DNA from: Pyxicephalus adspersus
Taxonomy: Eukaryota; Chordata; Amphibia; Anura; Pyxicephalidae
Length of the DNA: 64,000 nt
Direction of reading: 5' to 3'
Assembly (NCBI RefSeq): GCF_032062135.1
Contig: NC_092868.1
Location: forward strand, 44,768,196-44,832,195
Shown: one piece after another, positions 42,001-56,700 of the stretch
How the letters are laid out: each line of letters opens with the position of its first letter
Position numbering within the stretch: position 1 is the stretch's first letter
The notes under the pieces: generated by a model
What the model was told of the DNA's origin: nothing
Databases searched by the model: none
What the model saw: only the letters and a program-made list of their open reading frames with translations
Made by a program: the position numbers and the translations under genes

Positions 42001-45000
42001 TTAAAACCAAATGAGCAATGCCAGCTTTCATTGTTCCATACTTATTGAGCCACATTGCTTGCAATTTTCAAATCTTTGCTTTTTATAATTTGCTGCTATC
42101 TCTGCTACTGGATGCTTGAATAGGGAGTAACAGAATTTTATGACCCATCAACCATTGCCTAGTTTTTCTATGAAACCAAAATTGTATTTCCCGAATTCAA
42201 GCTTTAAAACCCACCACAGCTTTTAAACATATATATATTTTTAATGAAGATCAAACTATATGATGTATAATTTTTCCATTGTCGATGGACTATGATAATT
42301 TATGCTGTATACTAACAATAATAATGTTTTCTAATGATGTATCATTGTTTTTGCAGAAATGCAACTCTGGGTCTGCCGTTGAAAGATCTCTGGTAAGAAT
42401 GACTTTTGTACAGGTTACACCACACATAAATCCAATGATTCTTGGTATGCAACCCACCCTATTGGAGTCTCATGGTAATGATAAAGTGTCTTGCCTACCA
42501 ATAAATTTATATCAAAAGTTATAATAATGAATATGGAGTTGCATCAATGTCCGTCTATATCTGCCTAGTGTTCGAACTCGGGTTCTTACAATTATAGTGG
42601 CCAATGCTCTGGATATAATGCAGCCATTAGTCATTATATGGAAAGTGATTATTTTTTTCAAATATATGAAAAAGAATTTGGTATGGGTGTCATGTGTTAC
42701 TGCTTTTTTTTAATTATTTTTAGCATACTGAATAGATATTGTGAATCTTTTTTGTTCAGAAAATGTATTAAATAGTTCTTTAAAAACTAAGCAGTGAAAA
42801 GCTGCTGTATTTATAATTGAGAGTCTTTTGCTGGCCACATTACACTTATTCTTGCCTGGAATTTTGGTTATTGTCAGTTGTTAAGCAAGCCAATCATACG
42901 TTCATTGGCTACTTTTCAAAAGGAACAGAGGATGCAGAAGAGCACTTGGCAATTACCGTCAATCTGCAGATATAATGAGACTTGTAGCTGAGAAAGTTTA
43001 TAGCTAATTTAGCTAATTTGGCTTACAGTGCTAACGGCTGCCTTTGTCTTTTTTTTTTTTCCTAATCATGATAAATATATTGTGTCTGCCCATATTGTCC
43101 ACACAAATTCAGCATGGCCCATGCTCGTGAAGGCTGATTAGAGTGCAGTGATATGTGAAGCCCTCCATCGTTACTGCCCACACACACTCTATCTCTTCTC
43201 AGCAGCCTCCAAATTACATGGTCATTTGCTTATTAATTAACAGGCATGTTAATGAAGCTGCAAAATTATTCCTTCACATTTATGAAGAAGTTGAAGAGAA
43301 AAGAATGCTCAATTTTATTTTGCTCCATTGTTTGATGATAATTTGAAGCTAGATTCGAGGCAGATATAAAAACACGCATCTAACCCAATTATGTACTCAT
43401 TAAACCATCATTAAATGTAAATTTAAAAATAACTAAATGTATCTACCGGAATGTGTTGGTATCTGGTTCTTGTCCCAGCAGCGCTGGGAGAAGAAGGGTC
43501 AATGTGACTTTTTTGTTTTCCACATGATTGCGAGTGGAAGGAGAATAGAACTCAAGGATGACTTCATTTGTAGGACTGTTCTTTCATCCACCAGTCAGCG
43601 AGATGGGAGTGGGACCTTCACCAGTCTTTATTGTTTACCTGCAATAGTGAAAAGTGCACTCGCTGACCTGGCTTTTTTTAACTCTTACAAACAAGATGTG
43701 ACAAGCAGGGCTCATCACCATAGTTTTTGGCCCAAAGAGGTCAAAGATATGAGAAAAATGCACCAGGTTAAGTATTAGTGTCCAGTACCAATTTGTATTT
43801 CTCATGAAGGAAAAAAACAACACACTTAGCAATCCCAAAAGGCCCCCTGGTTTGGGCTTATGAAATGCTGGAATCTGCTCAGAACAATAAATAATTGCCC
43901 ACCACTAGGGATGAGCGAGAATGCCTCTGCCATTCTCGTGAAAATCTCCTTGATCTTTCGATGGATCCGCAAAATTTTGGCGAACCGATTAAGCGGACCC
44001 ATCGGAAGATCGAGGAAATACTCACAGGATGATTCCCACGGCTGCATTCATTCATGATGAGCACAACCGCGGTACTCCTGTGTTCTTGGATAGTGAATCT
44101 CTATCCAAGAACACATACTACAGGGCTGCAGGAGCAATGGGGGGAGTGGAGCTGTCAGCTCTGCTCCCCTAATTGCTCTTGCAGGTCCCAAAAAATTCAA
44201 TCTCGATGGCCGAATTTACACAGGCCATTCTCGCTTACATGTTCGGTAAGCGAGAATGGCCCAATTCGCCACGAGATCGAATTTTAAAATCTCTCTTGCT
44301 CATCCCTACTCATCACTGGTGTTGGTCGAGTTCACCAACAGTTCACCTGAATTGACCGCAATTTTTGGGTTGATTTGATAGCCAAATTTGAATTCCATTA
44401 CAGTAAATGTCTGATACACTGTATGGCTCAAACAAACCATCTGGCCGACGATGACAGGCTGTTAAAGGTCCACAGTCGTATTGTCTGAACTGTAGCCTAT
44501 AATGGTCCTTGACATGGTAATGAAGCTGCAAAATTATTTCTTCACATTTATAAAGAAGATGAAGAGAATTCTCAATTTTATTTGCTCAATCGTTTGATGA
44601 TAATTGGAGCTAGACTCGAGGCAAATATAAAAACATGCATCTAACTCAATTATGTACTCATTAAACCATCATTAAGTGTAAATTTAAAAATAACTAAATG
44701 TAAGTACTGGAATGGTATTCTCTGAACTGCAGGCTATATTGGTCCTTGACTTTATTGAGATTCAAATTTGATTGCTAAAAAAAACCCCAAACATTGGGTA
44801 CAATTTAGGTGAACTGTCTGCAAACTAAACAGAGGTAAGCAGAACCAGCAATAGCAGTGAGCAATTGTCCTCAATCTGGTAACAACATCATTAGGGCTAT
44901 GTTCAAATTAGCACTGAATTTGTGGTGAGGGTACTTGTTCCTCATGCTGGTGAACCGCTTCTTCAAGGGTGACATTTTATGTAGCATCCACCCCTGGCAG

Positions 45001-48000
45001 CCCAATTAAAAAAGAATTTGGGCAGCAATGATTAGTATTAAGTATTAAGTAGTGCTTACTACGCTGCGCTATGGTGTAAATGGCTAGCTGCTGGGAGCCA
45101 TGTGGGATCTCTTGATCCCATTTCAGGCCTGAACCTGCCCTAAAAGTCCTGTAACTGTGCAGACCTAAATACACAATGAATCTTTAAAACCATCATCTTC
45201 CATTCTAAATGGTATACCAATTATTCACACTATCATGACTAATTTGCTTTTGAAATCATACTTTCACATTCTGCACATTGAAGCTTATCATATAAGCCTA
45301 TAGATGTGCGATGTCAAAACTTGTGAAAATGCCAAAAAAGCCAAAGACTACTAAATCATTGCAACCCTTATACACTTGTATTCCTCTATTGTGCTCCTAT
45401 ATCTTGCCTTTTAATTTTCTTTTTATTCAGATCAAGTACATATAGGTATAGATCAAGGTAACGCTCTCTAACCCTCACTGTTTGACTGTATGCTTAGTAC
45501 CAAGAGAGGGTTATAGCACATGGATAATGAAAGTGACATTATTTCCATCATATATCTAATGAAGTGTGATGAGCACAGTTCCACATGATTGTGCCATGCA
45601 GGGAAACGTAACCCCCAGGGTTATCTCCTCTCTACCCATTTACAGTGCACAAATTTGGTGTTAGCCACATCAATTTGCACATTCTATTAGGCCAGATAGG
45701 TCAGTTGTACAGTCATGTTCTTGAAAGTGTTATATCCTGTACTCACTGCACAGGCAGTAATAAGAATTTTTTTTCTGCAATAATCTAATTTTACATCACT
45801 AAAAAGCTTCATAAAATAAATGCTATAATAAAGGCTACGCTGTTAAAGAAGACACAATGCTTTATGATGACAACTTTGTGATGCCATCTATCATTCAACA
45901 ATATAAACTTACAGGTTCATATAGCAAATCAATATGAGCATATGTTATTTGCAAGTGCAGTAGCCCCTAGCTACTGAAAAAAAATTGGAAAAGGATAACA
46001 GTACTTTTGTACAGTACACATAGACATGGACAGAAGTGTATGCAGAAGTAAGTGGTAGCAATGCACTGCATATCGACGTATATAGTGAGGACATCAGTTA
46101 TTACTTTCTGTGCAGTGTTTGGTTTTATATTGAATGCTATGTAAGGCACTGTGTATCTTACATCTGTAAGCTAAGGGAAATATCCCTTGCAAGGGAAAAA
46201 TTCCCTGGCTAAATTAACAGCTTATACTCCTTTAGTAAATCAACCCCTTTGTGTAAAAAAAAAAAGCCCTTCTGCCCTGTACAGGTGTCAGACCTTTGTT
46301 GCAAAAAATGATCTTTTTGATAATTTCCAGTGAAAAGTAGACAAACAAGCACTGTAGGGAAGGGACAAGCAAGTGGAAACCCATTGTGTTATCAACTATA
46401 GTAAAGTTCACCTGTCATCTCTGCACAGTCCTTCATAAATCCACCAGGTAAGATGCACATATGTGCAGTAATATTTGAGAGCATGGCGGGGATCAGGCAG
46501 GTAAGAACATTTATTACAGAAGGGATGTCACCTGTCCTTTCTGCAATAAACACCTGACAGATTGTGGATCTTTCAAAGTGGTCCTTACGCAGGAATTTCT
46601 TCTGCAATGCTCTACATTGTCACCCTGTCACACCAGACAGCTTTTCTGCATATAGCACAGCCACGATTGCTACCATCATCAATACTACCCACAAAATCCT
46701 TTGCAGCTATTGTTTAAACACATGTAGACAGAAAGTGGCAGCAAAACTTTGTAGCAGATTAGTAATACTGAGATGCAGATAAGGATGGAACTGTAAAAGT
46801 GAAAATGTAAATCCAATGTTGTTAAGTTAGTTTATATGTACTGAAAACTAGTATCTTTTATTATTATTATTATTAAACAGGATTTATATAGCGCCAACAT
46901 ATTACGCAGCGCTGTACATGCTGTTATTTGTCTTATATTCGTAAGTGGCTTCAGGTGCAGATATAACATTTTAGTACCTTTTATATCTAAGCTTGCAGAT
47001 GTGTCCTCGTCCCTGATAATATCCTCACATGTACTAGAAATTTACTCTAAGGAGTTTTAGCACTGGAAATGAGCTGAAAATGAGATGCATTGCCCACAGC
47101 ATTTTTGCTGTCGACAGCTTATGGCTTCATTCCAAACGTTTCAAAACTAGATCTGGATAAATTTCAGGTAGATGTCCACTAGCAATAATGAGGATGGGTT
47201 AACATCATTTATTATTATTTATTAAACAAGATTTATATAGTGCCAACATAATACACAGTGCTGTACAATAAATAGGGCTACAAATGACAGACAGTGACAC
47301 AGGAGGAGAAGAGGACCCTGCCCCAAAGAGCTTACAATCTATGAGGTGGTGAAATTCTCACACAATAGCTTATATATCGATTACACACTTCTATGAGTGA
47401 TCGAGATCTAGTCAGGATCTGTCCAGTGAGGAGGATGTTAATGCAGAGCTGCAGCATGAGCTAGTAGAGTTGCTTGGGTTTGAGTCTTCTATTTTTGCCA
47501 TTTAATTGCTATCGGGCTCTGGAGAGATTATCACATTATGCAGTGCTCTTAATAATTTAGCTTGTTGGTGTGCTGTCCAGCTGGAGGAATATTGGGCACA
47601 TAGCGTGCCACTGAATTACCCACACCGGCTGGAACATCAGATTCACACAGTAGTTATTGAGATGCTTCTACAGAATAGAACATCACCGAAGTGCATCAAA
47701 CTCTGCATCTGGAAAATAAAATTCAGAGGGAACATATTTTAAAGACAGTGAAAACTCCCCATTAAAATGCATCTTCAGGCAAATGCAGAAATAACATTCT
47801 TTATGCTGTTTATTTAACGCAATAAAAATATATATCTTTCCTTTTTTATCTCCTGCTAAACTACTACATCATGATACCATACATATGTTGCCAGTGCCCC
47901 CCCCCCCCAGAGTAGCGGAATTAAAGGGATCCCTGCAAACAGGGAATAGTTTTGCCACGTGAAGTTCCATAGTCATGGCAGTTATGTTTGCCTGCTTAGC

Positions 48001-50699
48001 TACTGTTGAAGTTTGAGTATGCAATAAAATTGATTGATAGACAAAGGCCTAGCTAAGCAACAGCCTAACTTCTAGACAGATGAGGTTTGACTTAGGGAAG
48101 GAGGCAACTAGTTCACAAGTTCCAGAAAGCAGTCCAGAAGAACAGAATTGCCACAAAGAAAAACTTTTAGACCAGACTTTGTTGCACTAATGCTCAGAAC
48201 TCAAATCATTGCATGGTAACTTTTATAGACACATATGAGCCTGCCTGAGATACATGTCCATTATTGGCCACCAAGTGGGCCTCTAACTTTTAGAGTTGGC
48301 TATTTGAGAATCTGAGAACACTAATGCCGGTTCATTTGCATTTATGTTGACATACACTAAACACATTTAGGACCGCGTGCATATTTTTACGTGCTACATT
48401 AATGTGGATTTTTTTCTGCAGCAGAAATTATTTTTTTTACCTTAATACATGCTCTGATGCATTGGTGTGCATTATAATCGGGGGCCATGGAGGTGGCGTT
48501 AAAGACAATTATTGGGTACCAGGAGTCGAAGTCTGCAAAAATGTACAGACTAATATGTTGGTGTACACTGAGCCTATTAGAAGCAATGGTTTTCAGACTA
48601 TTATTGCACTAGACCTGCAGTGAGCTATGTAGAGCTCAAAGAATGTGGTGTGAAATGGACCCTTAGATTAGAAATTGTATATTGTAAAAATTAGGCTGCT
48701 TTGCATGGCAAAATGTTGCCCCACACAATTTCTGGCACTGGGGTAACATTTAGGCAAAAACACAGGGATGACCTTTGCAGTTTGTTGATGTTCTTCCACA
48801 GTACATGCTAAGCAGAATTTCACATCGAAAGAAAAATGACATGTTATCTGCCATTCTGCCTAAAGCAGCACTTCCCCCCAATACTAGACCCAAACTAGAA
48901 CTCTTCTCCCCCAGCACAATATAAAGTTTGTGCACAATTATAAAACATCTGGGTGGGAGATTTGCTTTGCTCTTTAAAGGCAGGATAAAGTGAGATAAAG
49001 TCGAAACAGATGCCTGTGATTTAATGAATCACCAGACCAAAGATTTTGCCGCTCTCTGTCTCAAGTACAAACTGTCTAATTGAAGCTTTGGAACCAGTGC
49101 ACATTTTAATCTTCAGAAGTAAGTCAGAAGTAAGATCTGCTATGGAGAAGATTTTCTTTAATTCCCAAATTAGTTTTCTGAAGGTAAAATGCCAGCAAGT
49201 TTGTTGTATTTGTAATCAATGGGTATCACAAAGAAAAGGTTTTAAGCAAAAAGAATATGATAGCTGCCTCAGTAAGGCAATGAGATTGTACAAACTACTT
49301 AACTCTTACAGTCAGATCAATACAAATCTGATTGCTTGCTGATTGCTGGGGATTTCTTTGCACTTTGCTCTGTTCTTTAGCTGTATGCTTCTGTAGTACT
49401 AAAATATTCATAAAACTTGATTGGAAGTGCCAACTCAAGAAGATCCCCAAACAACTTTCTACTAGTTAGTCAGAGACTAAACCACCAATATAACGTGTAT
49501 CTAATTCCAAGAACAAATATTTCCTTAATAGTCCTTAGATATAGTGGGTGCATTAGACCCATTTCAGACTTGTGGTCCACCACAGTACACCGGTGTTCTG
49601 CATCATTACCCGACTGGTCCTATTTAACTATAGGGAAGGGGTTGGAATCAGTTTGTACATACATTTGCATGTGGCTGCAGTTGAGTTGCAGTCCAGTGCC
49701 TGGAGGTGAATACAAATGCCCAGGCATGGACAACACGTGCAAGTCTGTTAAAAGTGTGAAAAGAGCCCTAAGTTTTTATTTATTTTAAGCTAATAGTTAA
49801 ACAAATTTGACCTAAGGGCTCAATGCTTACTATATTTAATGGAGGAATATGTCACCATAGGAGAGGAAAAACAACTCCCCCTCTATTTAAATTCATTACC
49901 AGATAGTGCAAATTAACCCCTTTGAAGGGAAAGCTATTATGTTGTAGAATAAAATGCACTTTGAATGTATAGGTTGGCTCAAAGCAATTAACCAGGTAAA
50001 GTATCTTCCGGGAACTGGACACAGGCACAGACACTTGTGCTTTTCCTTCAAAAAGGCTGTAAGATAGGAAAGATAAGCTGCAGATGTGGTATGACTGAAT
50101 GAGCTAAGCATAAGGAGTGAAATGCCACAGCTCATTCAGAGAGGTAAATACCACCTGGGGACCAAGAGGACAACCTAGGTGGTAATTATTACATTGCTAT
50201 TATATGATACCTGTGCAAGCAGCACACTAGAGCACCAAACTTCTTCTATCAAGCAGACACATCCACCACATTGCTCCAATTAAAAACTCTCACTCCTTGA
50301 GTAGCATTGTTGATTGGTGCACTGTGAAAGGAGAAGTCCAGTTGTTCCAGTTGGGTTTTTCTACCCATTAAATTGTTAAGGTTAGGGGTTAGATTCTAGG
50401 TAAATTGGGCATTAGGAATGGGAGGTTAAAGTTATTCACTGGTTGGGGGTTGGTTGGTGTTAGCCACAGGGCAAGAGGATCAAGTTGTGCACCAGGCAGG
50501 AGGGCTTTAGTTTAGTCAGTGGGCAGGGGTGGAATTGGTAAAGTTAGTGGCCTAGAAAGAAGGGGTTATAGGCACCAAGGGGTCTTAAGGGGTAAGATTA
50601 GGCAGCACTGTTGGATTTCAGCACTGGAGGTAACAAAATCCAACAAGGTAGCTAAATCTGGTACAACGCCAGGTCTTCAGCATGTTACAGGGGTGGTTT

Positions 50700-50740
<41 letters not shown>

Positions 50741-53700
50741 AACACAAGAAAACATTTACAAAATATTTGCTTTCTATGCAGCTTAACTCCATATTCTCTA
50801 TTAAAAGATAATTAAAATTACAGGTTTAATTGAGCTTTAATGAAATCAGAATGTTACATCAAAACTTTAAGCTAATAACTAAAATTAAATTCCAAATATG
50901 TTCCCAGAAAAAACACTTTTATGTACTAAATTGCTTTTACAAAGTCAAAGTCTGTTTAAGACTAAAGGGAGGCTGATTATATTACTATATTTTATAGTTT
51001 ACCAGAGGAGCAATTTAGCTATGTTTATAGTGAAGTTACGCCTTCCTAAAGATCCTTAAAGTTCCCACCAAACACTCTAGATTCGGAGTGCACCTGCTCT
51101 CTAATAGATTAGGTACAGACACTCAAAGTGCTAGAAAGGATAATTGGGGAATCTTTTTGGGTGACCGATGATCATTGTATATACTGGTGTGTTCTATTGA
51201 GTCAGCAGGGAGTAGTGAGGCATGAGGTCTGTGATTGAGGGGTTCCCAACCTTCATACATGAGGATCCCCTAAAATAACATTCAAGTCTTTAGGGAACCA
51301 CTTTTATAATCACTATATCTACAGCTAACCATTCCTTAACGTGGTGATCAGTAGGAGGAAGGCATCCTAACATTGCTGGCTAGTGGGAAGAATCATTGGT
51401 ATTGGTTAAACTTAACTGAGAATCACAAATTGCTCAAGGAACCTGCTCAAGGAAACTCTAGTTGGGAAACTGTGCTCTGAAGCATCTAAAAATACATGAA
51501 GCTGTGTTTAAATGTGTTTTTTTACCGCTTGTTCAGAATATTTATATATACGTTAGTATGCATAGCTTGGGCTCAGCAGCATTTACATAGTTAGACAGTA
51601 TGACAGGTTGAAAAAAGATCCACCAAGTTCAAACACTAGGGAAATAAACATACCCCGGATATAAAACCCTATGGACATAGATTCCAGAGGAAAGGCAAAA
51701 CCCCCTGGTACAATTTGCTCCAACAGGGGGGAAAAATTCCTTCCTGGTTCCAAGAGGCAATTATTTAAAATAAAAGTTTAATTTTAAGCACAATTGGCTT
51801 CTTCAAAGATGCTATGACAGATGTTGCAGTAGTTATGTGTTGCCTATAGTTCTCATACCAAAGACTGGTGACATTAGGAGCTGGTATAATTATATTTGCT
51901 TTATTGCTTTGTAAATAAATCAATCAGCATTGACAACTTCAGTTTCTCCGATACTGATTCTGTCAACAAAGGACATGATCACAACAGAGTGAGCACTACT
52001 AGACACATCAACATGCATACAAATATATTTTATGGCAGTCAGTGAAATGGTAGCTCTTCGATGTTGTTACCCCATTGAGTTGCAATACTATTGTACATCA
52101 ATACATGATTCTCTGCTGTGTCTGGGGCATTCCCTGGTCATCCTGGGGTAGTGGAGAACAAAGAAAGCCTTGAAAAGCTTTTGCAGACGTCCAAAGGCAT
52201 GTTAAAGTTGCAGGCTGGTTGAGTCTGGTACTAATGATATAGCAGGACCAAAGCTTTGTATGTTGGTAATGAGAACATTTCATTTTCTTAACAGTAAAAG
52301 TAATAATCACTTAATCATTAGACATCTTAAAAAAAATCAAATCTTTTCTCCCCATTAGAAGAGCTTAAATGGTCAGAAAAAATGTAAGGAAATAAACATG
52401 TCAGTGGATTGATCTAAGATGTTGTATTTGATTATACAGTAGGTGTGTTTTTTCTGGTTGGTATTACCCACATCTATTTAAACTTCAGAGACAATACAAT
52501 TTTATATTTAAAATAAGTATTAGAAATGAACATTGCATTTGTTCAGATTTTATTCTGGGCATCTTCCAGGCAGATTTGTCAAGTGAAGACATTTAACCCA
52601 AGTCTGATGTTTATGGTTCATTATTTATCATTTCACTTACAACATATTCTTTATTGATATATGGCAGCAAAGAGCTCCCATGAATTATAGATTATCATCG
52701 ACTTCTCTAGGAATGTTTTGGCAAATCTTCCTTAAATTGAAATAATCATCACAGTGTGCCTGCAGCCCAAATCAATGTCATTCATGTTCTGATATTAAAG
52801 GAGTTCTTAAATGTAAAGAGTACTTATACCTTAAGGGCTGTTGGTAGGTACTTAGATCATATCTTTAGACTGCTGTATTTCACGTTACCTACAATCACTG
52901 TTTGCTAATATTAGGAGCAATGTATAGTTTACTGCAAGCAGCCCTATGTAGTTTTTTTGACCCCTAGGAAAGTTATGCATAGACATAAGTACAATCCATT
53001 CAGGTACCCCTTGATTGGCTGCCAAGATGCCCACACTGCTTAATGGGATCTGGTGTCTACTGAGAAAGTGGAAGTGGTTCCAGGACTCAGTGGGGAACAT
53101 GTAGTAGCAATTAGGTGTATGTGTGTGTGTACGCTGTACCAAATAACTCCTTTTATCAGTTTTCTTCTGGTGTGGTATATATTCAATTTGGGCATTATGG
53201 TAAATCTGTTTGATATGTGCAAAGTAAAACCTGTTGGTCTTTTTATTATTTAGAGATTACCCTGTCCTCTGAACACTTCCAGAGTTATTTTAAAACCTCT
53301 ATTTAGCCTTTCATATCATTAGTTGTTTATTACCTTTATTTATATAGCACCAACATATTACACAGTGCTTTACAAAGTCCATACAATGTCATTACCTGTC
53401 CCTCAAAGGGCCTCACAATCCAATGCCCTTACCTTAATCATAAATGTCAACACAGCCAATGTTGGGGGGCAGTTATTTAACCTAACTGAATTTTTTTTTT
53501 TGGGGGGGTGATGTGGGATGCAAATAGTGCCTGAAGGAAACCCATGAAAACATTCTGATAACATAAATTCTCCTTGCAGATAGTGTCCTGGCCAAGATTC
53601 AAGCCTATGATTCTAAGGTAGCAAACCCAGGAATGCTAACCACTGAGCCAACCATGCTTAAACTACATGGTTGAGTACTACTGTTATGCCAGCCACATGT

Positions 53701-56700
53701 TTAGATCAAAGTAACTGTACTCTGCATTTGACCTGCTTTGCTGGGAGTTCAAACGTACCGTAACAGGAATTATTGCATCCAAAGACAAAGCAATGCAAAG
53801 CGGGTCAACACAGCTTCCTAACCGACATGAGCTATGCTCAATTAGAGTAGATAGAATTTTCATAACCTGCATTTGAGGTGCATTCCAAACCCATGTCTTA
53901 TGCATGAATCCAACACCTGTGAATGGTTACCCTTATACATGTCCTGGTGCTTTTTGAAACTCTGTTAAAAGAATGCAAGGATGCAAGGATTATATTACCC
54001 CGTATAATGAATACCCATCCATTCCCCCATAACCTAAGCAGAAGATGCTGTGTAATGCAAACCTGCCTCCAATCAGTGGATGAAAAGTGAAGATCTCTCA
54101 ATGTGAAGATGAGTATAAACAACTGGTAACAGGGCCCTTTCAGTTTAAAATAATGGGCTTTAAAGCCTACCAATTTCTGCCAGGCGTGAACTCTGTTATG
54201 TTAAGAGGGTGACGTCTCCATTCTAGTACAAGCTCCAACACTAAATACAAATGCAGAGGAACAAAGTGACTTGGGAACATTGAGAAGATGTACATGAGTA
54301 GGGCAGGAGGGGGAATGTTAGAGACCTTTTGCCCAATATTAAGAGAACCTGTTGATATGCCTTACACAGACACAGCACAGCTTTACTTTAAAACAGTTTA
54401 AATGATTGTCTTTTACATGTTATAACTCAATGTTCATAAGGTGAGTTAACTACAAACATGCCAATCTAGTGCATACTATAAAAAGTTGGTCCTGCATACT
54501 TCAGGTTTACTGTCAACAGTCATCCATGTTACTGAACGGCATTAATGATGATGCCATAAATAGACCCCTATGAAATTTTGAATGTATGACACAGAGTCGA
54601 TTAAATATTCAGAACAAGCCAGCATTGTGCCATTGAGATTGGAACACATTAAATTGGCAATTACCACTCCCAGCAGACAAAAATGTGCTTGGTACAAGAA
54701 CAGGAAAAAAAATGATCTTCCTATATAGACAGAGAGCGCTAGACAAAGTTAATTGCAATAGCTCGCTTTAAATTGCTTGAGACCCACAAATAAGCAGCTT
54801 GATGCAATAAAATACTCACACGGGTTTTATCAATCAGACAACAGACATCTCATCTACCTACTTCCATGTTCCCTGCTCTCTTTCTCATTAGCAATTAAGC
54901 TACTTAAGAGCTGGTTATTAAGATGCAGAATTTACATTTTAGTTAGTTAGCATGGCACACTGCACTAAGCTCTTTGACCAGCTTGGCACGCATTGATCTA
55001 AAGGCTCATAATTCTTTGTTTAAAAACAATATGCAATGTGTAACACACTCCTGCCTGATGGAAACCAAGCATTGACCACATAGAGGTAGAGCATCTCTTG
55101 AAATATTTGATTAAAAAGGGATTTATGAGTGAAGTCAAGTGTTGCTTAGTCTAATTTTGGCACACGGCCGCCCGATGATTGGACTGTGTTGATTTTGGAT
55201 GTTGTGTGTTAGCACCTGCTAATAGTCATATTAATGGCAATATCCAGCTGAAATACAAATTCAATACAATATTGTAAAGTAGAAAAGCTATTTAGCCAAG
55301 TCTTCGGTTTGTTTTTGGTTGCAGAGTTTGGAATAAAAAGTAAATGGCTGTAACAGGAAAGGAACCTGTGGGGTTCTAGAGATATGTGTAACCAGTTATT
55401 ACATAAAATTCAGTTCCATCTATTAGATATCTCTATGCATGCACACAATCCCTTAATTAGAACATTGTTCCCGGCTGCAAAAAATAAATCACCTAATTTA
55501 GGTTCAGACTATAATGCATACACACCTGCACTGCCGTCTGTTCTAACATTAATAATTTTATACTGGATGGGGAGTAAACCGAAATGGACAGCAATGCATT
55601 ATAGTAACGCACTGCAAGGCATGTATAGTAAGAGTGTTAGACATTAATATCAGCCATTGAATAGAAAGCAATGTTTATCGGACACCATGTAACACCCCAT
55701 GTACCACATTGCACCTATCTCTCTCTTTCACTCTTCTGTCCAGAGAGACAGGTTGAATTACCTAAATACATTACATGATCATCAAAATGAATATCTTATA
55801 GTTTATCTTTAGAAAGCAGCCACATTCTTAGTAGAAAACCTTGTTTACTGTCAGCATGCTGCAAAAAATCTCCTTGCTTTCTTTGAAGAAGCAATTGTCT
55901 CTGCAGAGATCAACTCCCCTGCTGAGTCAGACCTATTGTGCTGCAATCAGCAAAGCAACACTTCCAGCAAGAACCATGCAAGTCCTCTGTGGAGAGACCA
56001 CTGCTTCTACATATGTGCTATTTGTACAAAGAAATACCAGCAGAATTTTTGCATCTTTTGTCCTACTTGGAATGTATGTGGTAGAATTATAATAAATTGA
56101 AAGTTCAGTTATTCTTTAAAAGAACCAGTAATAAGATAAATATAGAGGTGCATTTGCTAAACATTTTCCTAATAATATTCACTGCCTGCCTGATTTTTTT
56201 ATTTTCTCATTGCAAAAACAGCAGCTAGTATCTGCAAAAGCAGTAAGTAAAACATGGCAGCTGGGAGATTCTTTAACAGGTTACCTTAAAAATAAAAATA
56301 TTTGTTGAAATTACACCAGCCTATGCATGGCCCCGCATTTTATAGACGCAAGTGATGCCGGGAATTGTAGTAGTGGCATCACTCATGTCTATTGAACAGC
56401 AATCTATGCGTGGACCCCGCAAAGTTTATACTGACAGGTAAGATCAATAATCGCGAATTATCAGGATTAATATTATCAGGGATTATCATAGAGCTATTGC
56501 TACATTAATTGTTTTACTGTGCCAGAGAATGCAATGTGAAACCAAATGAATGCAGTTATTCATTTAGTTTCACATTGCATTCTCTGGCAAAGTAAAACAA
56601 TTAATCTCAAGAAGAAGAAACAAGTACACATGAGAAGTGCATGCAGTAATATGCAGTGGATTGATAATTTAGATCAGTCCACTGCATAATAATTACTGCA

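Noticed and set aside
43437..43778. 113-codon open frame on the + strand next to the duplicated block.
   Set aside because: No recognised domain, and its start lies in the repeated block; no splice sites fit the PLCH2 phases.
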